Of a stretch of DNA of 64,000 nt, positions 1-6,054 are shown one piece after another. The position numbers and the translations under genes are program-made. The stretch spans positions 24,178 to 88,177 of the IMG/VR virus record IMGVR_UViG_3300042464_001105. One strand, given 5' to 3'. The notes under the pieces are model-generated. The model made no database searches, was not told the DNA's origin, and was given only the letters and a program-made list of their open reading frames with translations. Positions within the stretch are counted from its first letter, which is position 1. Each line of letters starts with the position of its first letter. Source of the stretch: a virus.

Positions 1-2
1 AC

Positions 3-551
3 ATTGCACGTGTGCTGGTCCCCGGGGGCTGCTTCTACATCTGGGGTGGTTACGCCAACTGCGGCAACTATCCCCCGTTCCTGAAGAAGCATGGATTGTA
101 CTTCAGCCAAGCGATCATCTGGAACAAGATGCATCCGGTTTTGACACGTAAAGATTTTATGGGCGCTCACGAGTGGGCGTTCTATGGATGGAACGAAGGT
201 GCCGGCCACAAGTACTATGGGCCGAACAACGAAACCGATTTGTGGAATGTTAAGAAGATCCCGCCACAACAACTTGAGCATCTGACTGGCAAGCCTGCCG
301 AGCTCGCGGTTCGATCAATTCAGTACTCGTCGCTTCCTGGCCACAACGTACTCGACCTCTTCGGTGGCAGCGGCTCAACCTTGATTGGCGCTGAGCAGAC
401 TGGACGCAATGCGTTCTTAATGGAACTCGATTGTCCATACGCAGACGTAATCGTTGATCGGTACCAAAGGTTCACCGGCAAGCAAGCGATTCTCGAGCGA
501 ACGGGTGAGTCACCGATTCCGATGAAGCCACGTGAAGCGAACATGCGATAG
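3..551 (+). CDS. DNA methyltransferase, N6/N4 type (5'-truncated by window edge)
   Basis: This is the C-terminal part of an AdoMet-dependent DNA amino-methyltransferase; the frame is open from base 3 and continues beyond the window. The AdoMet-binding FxGxG motif is seen as DLFGGSGSTLIGAEQTGR, followed by an acidic motif II (AFLMELD). Because this motif lies near the C-terminus, the catalytic DPPY-type motif must lie upstream, outside the window, which is the beta-class order. It lies at the edge of the phage-like gene block, so it is probably a phage-borne solitary methylase protecting phage DNA or regulating genes; no partner endonuclease is visible. The family call is firm, the target base is unknown. 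Confidence 0.85.
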   Translation: MARVLVPGGCFYIWGGYANCGNYPPFLKKHGLYFSQAIIWNKMHPVLTRKDFMGAHEWAFYGWNEGAGHKYYGPNNETDLWNVKKIPPQQLEHLTGKPAELAVRSIQYSSLPGHNVLDLFGGSGSTLIGAEQTGRNAFLMELDCPYADVIVDRYQRFTGKQAILERTGESPIPMKPREANMR

Positions 552-561
552 GAGGTCGCGT

Positions 562-879
562 TCAAAGTTTATGACAATGCCAAGCTTGATCCTCGAAAAC
601 ATAAACGTACTCAGTACCACAGTTCCTTGCGAACTCGTGGAGGGCAGCGCGCGTTGGCATGGCGACCGCGTTATTGCCAGCGGTAAATCGCTCCGGACTA
701 CCGTCGTTAGCGAGCGATCGAATATCGCCGCCAGCAACAAGCGTCCGTACCGAATCAATAGCGATGTAGTTTTGTTCGAGAATCTTGCCGGCATGGTCTG
801 GGTAACCATCGAAGTGCAGATAGATCGCCGCATACCGACCATCGTCTTGCTTGCAAGCGATCGTGGCTCGTGTAGACAT
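562..879 (-). CDS. Small conserved phage protein of unknown function
   Basis: A 105-residue protein starting MSTRATIACKQDDGRYAAIY. It resembles small phage proteins of unknown role; no catalytic motif is seen. It starts at ATG 879 with AAGGAA about 7 nt upstream. It is the last gene of the leftward cluster and follows the 74-residue gene by 12 nt, so the two are probably co-transcribed. Its 3' end meets the methyltransferase end at 551, making a convergent junction. Confidence 0.7.
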   Translation of the reverse strand: MSTRATIACKQDDGRYAAIYLHFDGYPDHAGKILEQNYIAIDSVRTLVAGGDIRSLANDGSPERFTAGNNAVAMPTRAALHEFARNCGTEYVYVFEDQAWHCHKL

Positions 880-891
880 GTTTTGTGTTCC

Positions 892-1116
892 TTACTTCGA
901 TGGTTCGTGATGGTTGGGTTCGACGATAGAGACGCAATCGTCAGGCATCGTCAACATGAGGGTTCGACCGTTGTCCCAATCAACATCGATCTGCGTCCAG
1001 TCGCGATGATCGTAAACGGCGACAACGGTTCCGAGCGATCCAACGGGAATCGGATCGGGATCCTGCAGCATCGACACCAAACGGATGCGATCGCCTTGCT
1101 TCAATCGTGTTTTCAT
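892..1116 (-). CDS. DUF4314-like small protein
   Basis: A 74-residue protein with a KOW/SH3-like barrel pattern: GDRIRLVSMLQDPDPIPVGS, then GTVVAVYD and an IDVDWDNGRTL segment. This matches the small DUF4314 family found in phages and plasmids. The start at ATG 1116 is preceded by AGTAAGGAAC, the same leader sequence used by the neighbouring gene at 879. A role in nucleic acid or protein binding is only a guess from the fold. Confidence 0.65.
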   Translation of the reverse strand: MKTRLKQGDRIRLVSMLQDPDPIPVGSLGTVVAVYDHRDWTQIDVDWDNGRTLMLTMPDDCVSIVEPNHHEPSK

Positions 1117-1365
1117 AGTTGTTGGTTCCTTACTGTGAGCGAAGCAAAAAAATACGAACCGTCACAATCAGCCAGCAAGTCAAGAAAACATCAAGCCGAC
1201 ATCCAAGCTTGTTTTCTAGATTTCTTGCAAATATGTGGATCCGCCGGAGAAGCTCAGGGTTGCGTTGTGTCGCGTTGCATTTCAGGTTGGGTTTGTGCCC
1301 GTATCCACGAGGAAAAGCCCACACGTTGCAAACGTTGGGCGATTGGTGTGGGATCCAGCGAAGTA

Positions 1366-1785
1366 TTAATCTCGACTCGGAACCAACACGCATGCTCCGT
1401 CACCAGTGATTGGGTACTCCTTCAGTTCGCTTGTCCTTGCGAACAACTGGTCGCTTCGACGTATCACGTAGTCAACGTATGCGAAGCACTCGGTATCATC
1501 AATCCGCCTGAGTTGGTACCGAACTCCCGGTTCAGGAACAGCGATCTGTTCGACGTACAGGTCCGAGATGGTCTTCACTTCGTCAATGTAAGGGCCGGCT
1601 GGTCGCAAAATGCCCAGCGTGCTGCGAAACGAAATGCGTTGGCCTGTTGCTTGGTTGGTGGCGATGATATGTGTGGTCTCGCCAGCCTTCGACGGCTGAA
1701 AGATCGATTCGACCTTGACGATGATCGTCTTACCACAATGGCAAGCGACATACCGCTCGCCAATCCGGATGTCTTTGGCTCGCAT
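1366..1785 (-). CDS. Hypothetical phage protein
   Basis: A 139-residue protein starting MRAKDIRIGERYVACHCGKT. The first half looks like a small beta-barrel domain (IGERYVA..., IIVKVESIF). I do not recognise the family. It follows the HARE-HTH gene by 3 nt and is probably translated from the same leftward transcript. Confidence 0.65.
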   Translation of the reverse strand: MRAKDIRIGERYVACHCGKTIIVKVESIFQPSKAGETTHIIATNQATGQRISFRSTLGILRPAGPYIDEVKTISDLYVEQIAVPEPGVRYQLRRIDDTECFAYVDYVIRRSDQLFARTSELKEYPITGDGACVLVPSRD

Positions 1786-1788
1786 GAT

Positions 1789-2367
1789 CTAGCCCCGTAC
1801 CGTAAAGCGGCCGCGTTCTGTTTTGACAAACTTGCTGTCGTCGCCCTTGGCCAGGTCGCGAAGGATCGCGCTATACAAGGTCGCGTGCGGAGTCTTGCCC
1901 CCAGGACTCGACCAGTAACCCTTGGCTTCCATCGCGGTAACCAACTCTTGAGCATTCATCGGTTCGGAGGATTCGCCAAGGACCTTCAAAGCCGCCGTGA
2001 CGCAACTCAATCGCTTCTCGCTGGCGTCGGCGCTTTCCGTCGCTGTTGCTGCAGTCTTTGCCTTACGAAGCTTCTTTGGAACCGCCCCTACTGTGGATGC
2101 TGCTTCTCCAATCGTCTCGACCGTAGCCGGTTCGTTCTCAACAATCGTGACGTTACCTTCTGTGGTTACCTTCGCGCCTCCGCGCCGCATGCCGACTTCA
2201 CCCTGCAAGCGCTGAGCGCTCTTGATCAGGACCTTCTTACCGGTCGCGAGGTTGGTGGCATCCCAGCCACCGCGCGGCTTCTCGGCGTCGATCTGGATCT
2301 CACATCGATTGCAAGAAACGTTTGCATAGTACTTGCCGCCGATCGTAACTTCTGCCTTCTTCATCAT
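1789..2367 (-). CDS. HARE-HTH-like domain protein with N-terminal Cys pair
   Basis: A 192-residue protein. The start at ATG 2367 is chosen because GGGAGAAAG precedes it; a longer frame to 2430 lacks such support. The N-terminal part holds a CxxC (VSCNRCEIQ) typical of a small metal-binding site. A lysine/alanine-rich linker follows. The C-terminal 70 residues (ALKVLGESSEPMNAQELVTA, then a GKTPHATLYSAILRDL segment and GRFTV) match the HARE-HTH winged-helix pattern found in restriction enzymes and chromatin proteins, proposed to recognise modified DNA. It could be a phage DNA-binding regulator. The domain assignment is fairly sure, the function is not. Confidence 0.7.
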   Translation of the reverse strand: MMKKAEVTIGGKYYANVSCNRCEIQIDAEKPRGGWDATNLATGKKVLIKSAQRLQGEVGMRRGGAKVTTEGNVTIVENEPATVETIGEAASTVGAVPKKLRKAKTAATATESADASEKRLSCVTAALKVLGESSEPMNAQELVTAMEAKGYWSSPGGKTPHATLYSAILRDLAKGDDSKFVKTERGRFTVRG

Positions 2368-2457
2368 TCTTTCTCCCAATTCGTATTCGTGGTTGGCTGC
2401 CATCGTCAGGTCGATCGAACCACCGATCAACTACGCGATTCCGTTCCGCGTTTCGGC

Positions 2458-2793
2458 TTATTTGGAAAAGACCAAGTCGGCCAATCCGGTAGAAAGAAAA
2501 TCCACAATCACCTGAATCTCTGTATTAGCCGCAGGTACATCCAATCCGCGGTCAAAGCTAAAAAGTGTTTTGTGGTCGGCGATTCGTTCGATCCAAAGTT
2601 TCGAGATCTTGCTCTTGCCCAATTCGTAGTCTTCGCTTTTTGCGTGCTCGGCGAAAACCAAAGCGTTGAACTTGTATTGCTCGTTGACCGTTCCAATCAC
2701 CCAGGTACCGCCACCCGTGGTGCGTCGATCGATCTTGGTGATCGTCAGGTCGAGGTCTATGTCGTTTTCCCCGTTGTTGTTTGTCTTTGTCAT
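2458..2793 (-). CDS. Hypothetical phage protein
   Basis: A 111-residue protein from ATG 2793 (MTKTNNNGENDIDLDLTITK); AACGGAGA lies 8 nt upstream, as in neighbouring leftward genes. It contains a predicted beta-rich core (TWVIGTVNEQYKFNALVFAE) and no recognised motif. A copy of the conserved intergenic element lies about 40 nt upstream (2833-2860), so it likely heads the transcript that continues through the genes to 1366. Confidence 0.65.
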   Translation of the reverse strand: MTKTNNNGENDIDLDLTITKIDRRTTGGGTWVIGTVNEQYKFNALVFAEHAKSEDYELGKSKISKLWIERIADHKTLFSFDRGLDVPAANTEIQVIVDFLSTGLADLVFSK

Positions 2794-2832
2794 CTTTGCG
2801 TCTCCGTTTTGAAAAGCTGTGAACATCGTTTT

Positions 2833-2860
2833 GCGTCAACACACAGTTCGCATGCGCTTC
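2833..2860 (-). promoter_or_regulatory. Conserved intergenic element, divergent copy
   Basis: This is the most divergent of four similar elements upstream of leftward genes. It shares GCGTCAACACACA...GCATGCG and the downstream CATCAAGCGC and TGGAAAAGATTC blocks with the copy at 3725. It lies about 40 nt before the start of the gene at 2793, which suits a promoter or operator. Confidence 0.45.
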
Positions 2861-2928
2861 GCATTACATCAAGCGCTGTTGGAAAAGATTCAGATAATTC
2901 TTTTCCACAGCGCCGCGGTTCGTCGCGA

Positions 2929-3201
2929 TCAGAAATCTCGACACGTCTCCCAAGCTCGTTTGCTGCCGTAGCAGATCTGCCCACCTTCGACGATGTAGAC
3001 CGTGTTGTCATCGGCAACGTCTTGGGCATCGTCTTCGTCCGCATCTTCGTCGCTTGCTTCGTTCATGTCGCGGCCGCTGGTCACGCCGAAGATACGGTTC
3101 TCGAAAGGCCAATTCTGCTGAGTCATCAACCGTATTTTGGCGTCGCCTCCGAACTCTTCGCGGTAGTCGTTGAGGATTTCGATCAAGGTGTCGAGGTTCA
3201 T
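2929..3201 (-). CDS. Small acidic phage protein
   Basis: A 90-residue protein from ATG 3201 (MNLDTLIEILNDYREEFGGD), chosen because AACGGAGA sits just upstream; the longer frame to 3252 runs into the conserved intergenic element. It has a strongly acidic middle (EASDEDADEDDAQD). The N-terminus resembles small phage or plasmid proteins beginning with a helix and a 'GDA.I.L' strand. No function is assigned. Confidence 0.65.
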   Translation of the reverse strand: MNLDTLIEILNDYREEFGGDAKIRLMTQQNWPFENRIFGVTSGRDMNEASDEDADEDDAQDVADDNTVYIVEGGQICYGSKRAWETCRDF

Positions 3202-3240
3202 GTTCTTATCTCCGTTGGGGTGAATGAAAAGTCGTTTTCC

Positions 3241-3265
3241 GATAACACACATGAGCCATGCGGTT
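3241..3265 (-). promoter_or_regulatory. Conserved intergenic element, copy upstream of gene 3201
   Basis: A 25-base block (GATAACACACATGAGCCATG and the next five bases) is identical to the copy at 3727-3751. Read leftward, TTCAAA and TGTTAT are 16 nt apart, which resembles a weak -35/-10 pair, about 40 nt before the start codon at 3201. An operator is the alternative. Confidence 0.55.
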
Positions 3266-3432
3266 TGAACCGAAGCAACTCAAATCCAGAAGGTTTTCCC
3301 AGTCTTTTGGAATGTTTTTTTGAATGCCCAACGGTGCACAACGTTGGCGCATGTCGCGTCGTTTTCGAAGTCGCATTGTTGGGCGTGGCGAGCCAGCAGG
3401 ATGCGACGGTGGGCGAGTGTGTCGACCAAGCG

Positions 3433-3462
3433 AGAAAACGCCGCGCATCCGTACGCGGCGTT
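3433..3462 (-). terminator. Probable rho-independent terminator after the 65-residue gene
   Basis: AACGCCGCG (3437-3445) and CGCGGCGTT (3454-3462) form a perfect 9-bp stem with an 8-nt loop. Read leftward it is followed by TTTTCTC. It lies 24 nt past the stop of the leftward gene ending at 3487. Confidence 0.7.
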
Positions 3463-3486
3463 CTAGGGATATTGCTTGTGCGCTGT

Positions 3487-3684
3487 TTAAAGGATCGAAC
3501 CGAGTCGGCTCTTCTTCATCGCTTCGAGTGCTTCGCAGGCGTAAAGGTGTTCGACGAGCAAAGGGCATGCGGACTCTTGTTGTGCTGCGTCGGCGATCTC
3601 GAGGGCGTCTGCCAAGGTTCGCAATCCCTCGATCTCTCGAAGAGCGGCGTCGGTTGCTTTGTGTTCGTTGCTGTTCTTGGCCAT
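3487..3684 (-). CDS. Small hypothetical phage protein
   Basis: A 65-residue, mostly helical protein (MAKNSNEHKATDAALREIEG). It starts at ATG 3684 behind AACGGAGACAG. It is a single-gene unit: a conserved element lies about 43 nt upstream and a hairpin terminator lies just downstream. The family is not recognised. Confidence 0.65.
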   Translation of the reverse strand: MAKNSNEHKATDAALREIEGLRTLADALEIADAAQQESACPLLVEHLYACEALEAMKKSRLGSIL

Positions 3685-3724
3685 GGTTCTGTCTCCGTTG
3701 TGGGAAAGGGTTTGAATCGTTTAT

Positions 3725-3751
3725 GCGATAACACACATGAGCCATGCGGTT
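3725..3751 (-). promoter_or_regulatory. Conserved intergenic element, copy upstream of gene 3684
   Basis: It is identical over 25 bases to the copy at 3241-3265 and extends further similarity (CATCAAGCGC, TGGAAAAGATTC) to the copy at 2833. It sits about 43 nt ahead of the start codon at 3684, so a promoter or operator role is likely. Confidence 0.55.
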
Positions 3752-3929
3752 CAAAACACATCAAGCGCAGTATGCGAGTAAATGGAAAAGATTCTGCAGC
3801 TTTCTTCCGGTGCCGACACAAAGCACAAAACGCGACGTGTGGCGTTCAAAAAAAGCTTGGGTCGCCATTAGTTACTTACCCCAAGGATGCGACTGCTGGC
3901 GGACGTTACGATCGAGAATGCCAGAACAA

Positions 3930-3965
3930 CGAACTACGTCGAGCGATTCTGCTCGGCGTAGTTCG
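3930..3965 (-). terminator. Probable terminator after the amidoligase gene
   Basis: CGAACTACG (3930-3938) pairs with CGTAGTTCG (3957-3965), and CGAGC pairs with GCTCG inside it, with one T/G position between them and a 6-nt loop. Read leftward it follows the amidoligase stop (3979) by about 13 nt and ends in TTGTTCT. The weak U-tract lowers confidence. Confidence 0.6.
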
Positions 3966-3978
3966 TGGATCTCGTTTC

Positions 3979-4839
3979 TTAGGCAGCCGTGTCGTATTTC
4001 TTGGCCAAGTCCAAAAGTTTCGTTTTGATCGTCTTCCAATCTGGGGTTTGGTCCCCGTTGGTGATCTCGCCGAAGGTCTTCTTTCGAAGGTCGCCCTTGT
4101 ACCAACCCTTGGTCCATCCGAGCCGGTAGAACAGTCGGTTCAATTCCGTTTCGCCGAGGCCGGCATCGGGGCGATCCCAGCAGCTCTTGGTTCCTTCTTT
4201 CTTGGCGTAATCCCAATCGGGGCATCGTTTGGAGTTGAGGGCGAGTTCGACCAAACCCAAAACCATCATCAGGTATCCAATCACCTTGGTTTTGTTCAGC
4301 GTGCCGGCGAAAGCTCTGAACTCGATTCGGTTCTTGCCTTGTCGAAGGTGGGTCAAATTCAAAAGATGGTAGCGGTCCGATTCGCATTGGCTCTTCGCGG
4401 TGTCTTTGTCGCCGTAGTGTTTGATCTTCTTGGTGTATACCGCGTGTTCGCGTCGTCGCGATCCGGTCGAGGCGAAGATCGCTCGTTCGTGGTTGCCGAC
4501 CAAGGAAATCAATCTTGCCAGGGCGGCGGCGTCTCCGTTGAAGGTCAGGGTTATGTGAAGTCCGCAGCTTGCGTTGACCCGTGCGTCGCGAGTATTTATC
4601 GCGTCGATCGCGTTCTCAACCTCTTTCATTCCTGCGTATCCGACAAGTTTTGGGCTTACAAACTCGCAGCCTTTGCGGCTCATGTTTTCCGGTTTGATAC
4701 TCGCGTCGCGTTCTGCTTTCCATCCGGTTGGAAGCCAGGGTACTTGGTAACCGCCGTGGTAGGGGCCGATCGGTGTATTGTCGGTACCGGGGAGGGTGGT
4801 TTCGAATTCAATTCCGAAGGTGATCTCGTTTGCGTTCAT
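3979..4839 (-). CDS. Putative amidoligase (COOH-NH2 ligase superfamily)
   Basis: A 286-residue protein from ATG 4839; AAGGAAC lies upstream, and the longer frame to 5130 is not supported. It shows the amidoligase_2 pattern: GIEFETTLP near the N-terminus, AERDASI, then GCEFVSP, CGLHITLTF and a late RIEFRAF, which give the conserved Glu, Asp, His and Arg residues of this glutamine-synthetase-like fold. Family members are thought to form amide or peptide bonds, perhaps tagging proteins or modifying peptidoglycan-like substrates, and they occur in phage genomes. It is a single-gene leftward unit with its own upstream element and downstream hairpin. The substrate is unknown. Confidence 0.8.
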   Translation of the reverse strand: MNANEITFGIEFETTLPGTDNTPIGPYHGGYQVPWLPTGWKAERDASIKPENMSRKGCEFVSPKLVGYAGMKEVENAIDAINTRDARVNASCGLHITLTFNGDAAALARLISLVGNHERAIFASTGSRRREHAVYTKKIKHYGDKDTAKSQCESDRYHLLNLTHLRQGKNRIEFRAFAGTLNKTKVIGYLMMVLGLVELALNSKRCPDWDYAKKEGTKSCWDRPDAGLGETELNRLFYRLGWTKGWYKGDLRKKTFGEITNGDQTPDWKTIKTKLLDLAKKYDTAA

Positions 4840-4892
4840 CGTTCTGTTCCTTTGTGGTTCAAGGTGTGTTTTGCGTCGCGCTTTCCGCGTCG

Positions 4893-4917
4893 CGATGACA
4901 CAATGGAGCCATGCGTT
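4893..4917 (-). promoter_or_regulatory. Conserved intergenic element upstream of the amidoligase
   Basis: GATGACACAATGGAGCCATG is a variant of the element at 3241 and 3727, about 55 nt upstream of the amidoligase start. The rest of the 4840-5113 gap between the divergent transcripts shows no other clear feature apart from the ribosome site for the gene at 5114. Confidence 0.45.
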
Positions 4918-5113
4918 TCGAGGATCATCCAGCCGCTTCCTGCATGTTTTTTCAGTAATTGTGCATGTTTTCTGAGAGGCAACCGGTGCCCCAACATTAC
5001 GCCACGGTGGCGTCCAAACATGCATCGCATAACAAGGCGAACATGCAAACAAAACGCGACTGTGGCGAACGTGTCGCAACCAGTGGCAATTCAACGGATC
5101 ATGGAGGAATGGG

Positions 5114-5320
5114 ATGAGTGAAGGCAACAACCAGGTCGACCCAACGCGACTTTCGATCGAGCAGGCAGGAAAGCTACTTTCAGCTGCTTATCGAGAGCGA
5201 ATAGAGGTCGCAAAGATTCAGGAAGACATCGACGCCGGCGCACCGACCAATGCCGACGGAACGATCAACCTCGTGCACTACAGCGCATGGCAAGCAGAGG
5301 AGATGGGACATGGCGAATAG
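5114..5320 (+). CDS. Small phage protein at the start of the packaging module
   Basis: A 68-residue protein with a strong GGAGG 6 nt before ATG 5114. The C-terminal segment DIDAGAPTNADGTINLVHYS is typical of short proteins found just upstream of terminase genes. It is the first rightward gene of the late region; its function is unknown. Confidence 0.7.
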   Translation: MSEGNNQVDPTRLSIEQAGKLLSAAYRERIEVAKIQEDIDAGAPTNADGTINLVHYSAWQAEEMGHGE

Positions 5321-5330
5321 AATCGCGACG

Positions 5331-5765
5331 CTAAGAGATTGGAAGAGTCCAGTCTTGGACAGTCAATCCAGGAATTCGCTCATAATCAACTGTATTTCGT
5401 GTTATGACAGTCATGTGCTGACTGATCGCAATCGATGCAATCCGCAGATCCATGGTTGCGACTCGAATTCTATTACGCTTAAAGTCCTCGAATACCTCGG
5501 ATGCCGCGAGGTTGAACGGAAGAACCTGCGAGCAAGAGAAGTCCTTCAAAACTTGTTCGAGTCGAGCATACCCAGTGACAATCTTTTGAGGGCTATTCGA
5601 CTGTTTAACATACTTTGTCCAACCTGCAACAATCTCGTGAAAAGAGACGATGGTTGTGTACACGTTCGAATCACTAACTACTGCAATTCTTTTGAGAACG
5701 TTAGTGCAGTCTTCGCCCCTGTGGCCTTGCAAGATGCCAAGGTGATCCGTGTAGAGAATAAACAT
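5331..5765 (-). CDS. PIN-domain toxin, VapC-like
   Basis: A 144-residue PIN-like ribonuclease candidate from ATG 5765. Features include the TDHLGILQ start with the first acidic residue, a central Glu (VSFHEIVAG), ATMDLRIASIA with the third acidic position, and the terminal VITRNTVDYERIPGL pattern (RN..D). These correspond to the metal-binding acidic residues of VapC toxins that cut tRNA or mRNA. It follows the antitoxin gene by 5 nt on the same strand. The pair is inserted antisense between the small protein and the terminase of the late operon. Confidence 0.85.
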   Translation of the reverse strand: MFILYTDHLGILQGHRGEDCTNVLKRIAVVSDSNVYTTIVSFHEIVAGWTKYVKQSNSPQKIVTGYARLEQVLKDFSCSQVLPFNLAASEVFEDFKRNRIRVATMDLRIASIAISQHMTVITRNTVDYERIPGLTVQDWTLPIS

Positions 5766-5770
5766 CAACC

Positions 5771-5977
5771 TTACTCGTCATTCAGAATATCGGTTTGCCG
5801 CTCTTCACGCCCCAACCGGAGAATCTCTGCAAAATCGGGGTCATCTTTGAACGAACCTTCGATTTTGGCGATCCACCCTGGTTTCTTCGCAGCGAGATCG
5901 ATTTTGCTTGATTGCGAAAGCTTAAGAAGAGTTACTTCCTTTTCCAATTGCTCAAGTCGTTCTTCAACCGTGGCCAT
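5771..5977 (-). CDS. Antitoxin partner of the PIN toxin
   Basis: A 68-residue protein from the ATG at 5977; GGAG lies 6 nt upstream, and the frame is open further to 6085. The N-terminal half is a short coiled coil (TVEERLEQLEKEVTLLKL). The C-terminal half, GWIAKIEGSFKDDPDFAEIL followed by RLGREERQ, is the pattern of antitoxins that wrap around PIN toxins. It is upstream of the toxin, as expected for a VapBC-type operon. Binding to its own promoter is likely but not shown here. Confidence 0.8.
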   Translation of the reverse strand: MATVEERLEQLEKEVTLLKLSQSSKIDLAAKKPGWIAKIEGSFKDDPDFAEILRLGREERQTDILNDE

Positions 5978-6054
5978 ATACATCTCCAAGGAATCCAACA
6001 AGACACGACGTTCTATTGTACCTTGTAGTTCATCCAAAGGGAAAGGCCGAAAAG

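Noticed and set aside
532-5121. A 1529-codon open frame on the + strand
   Set aside because: It is a shadow of the leftward genes (amidoligase and others), whose frames have clear domain patterns and ribosome sites. Its own product has no domain pattern and a random Cys/Arg/Val-rich composition.
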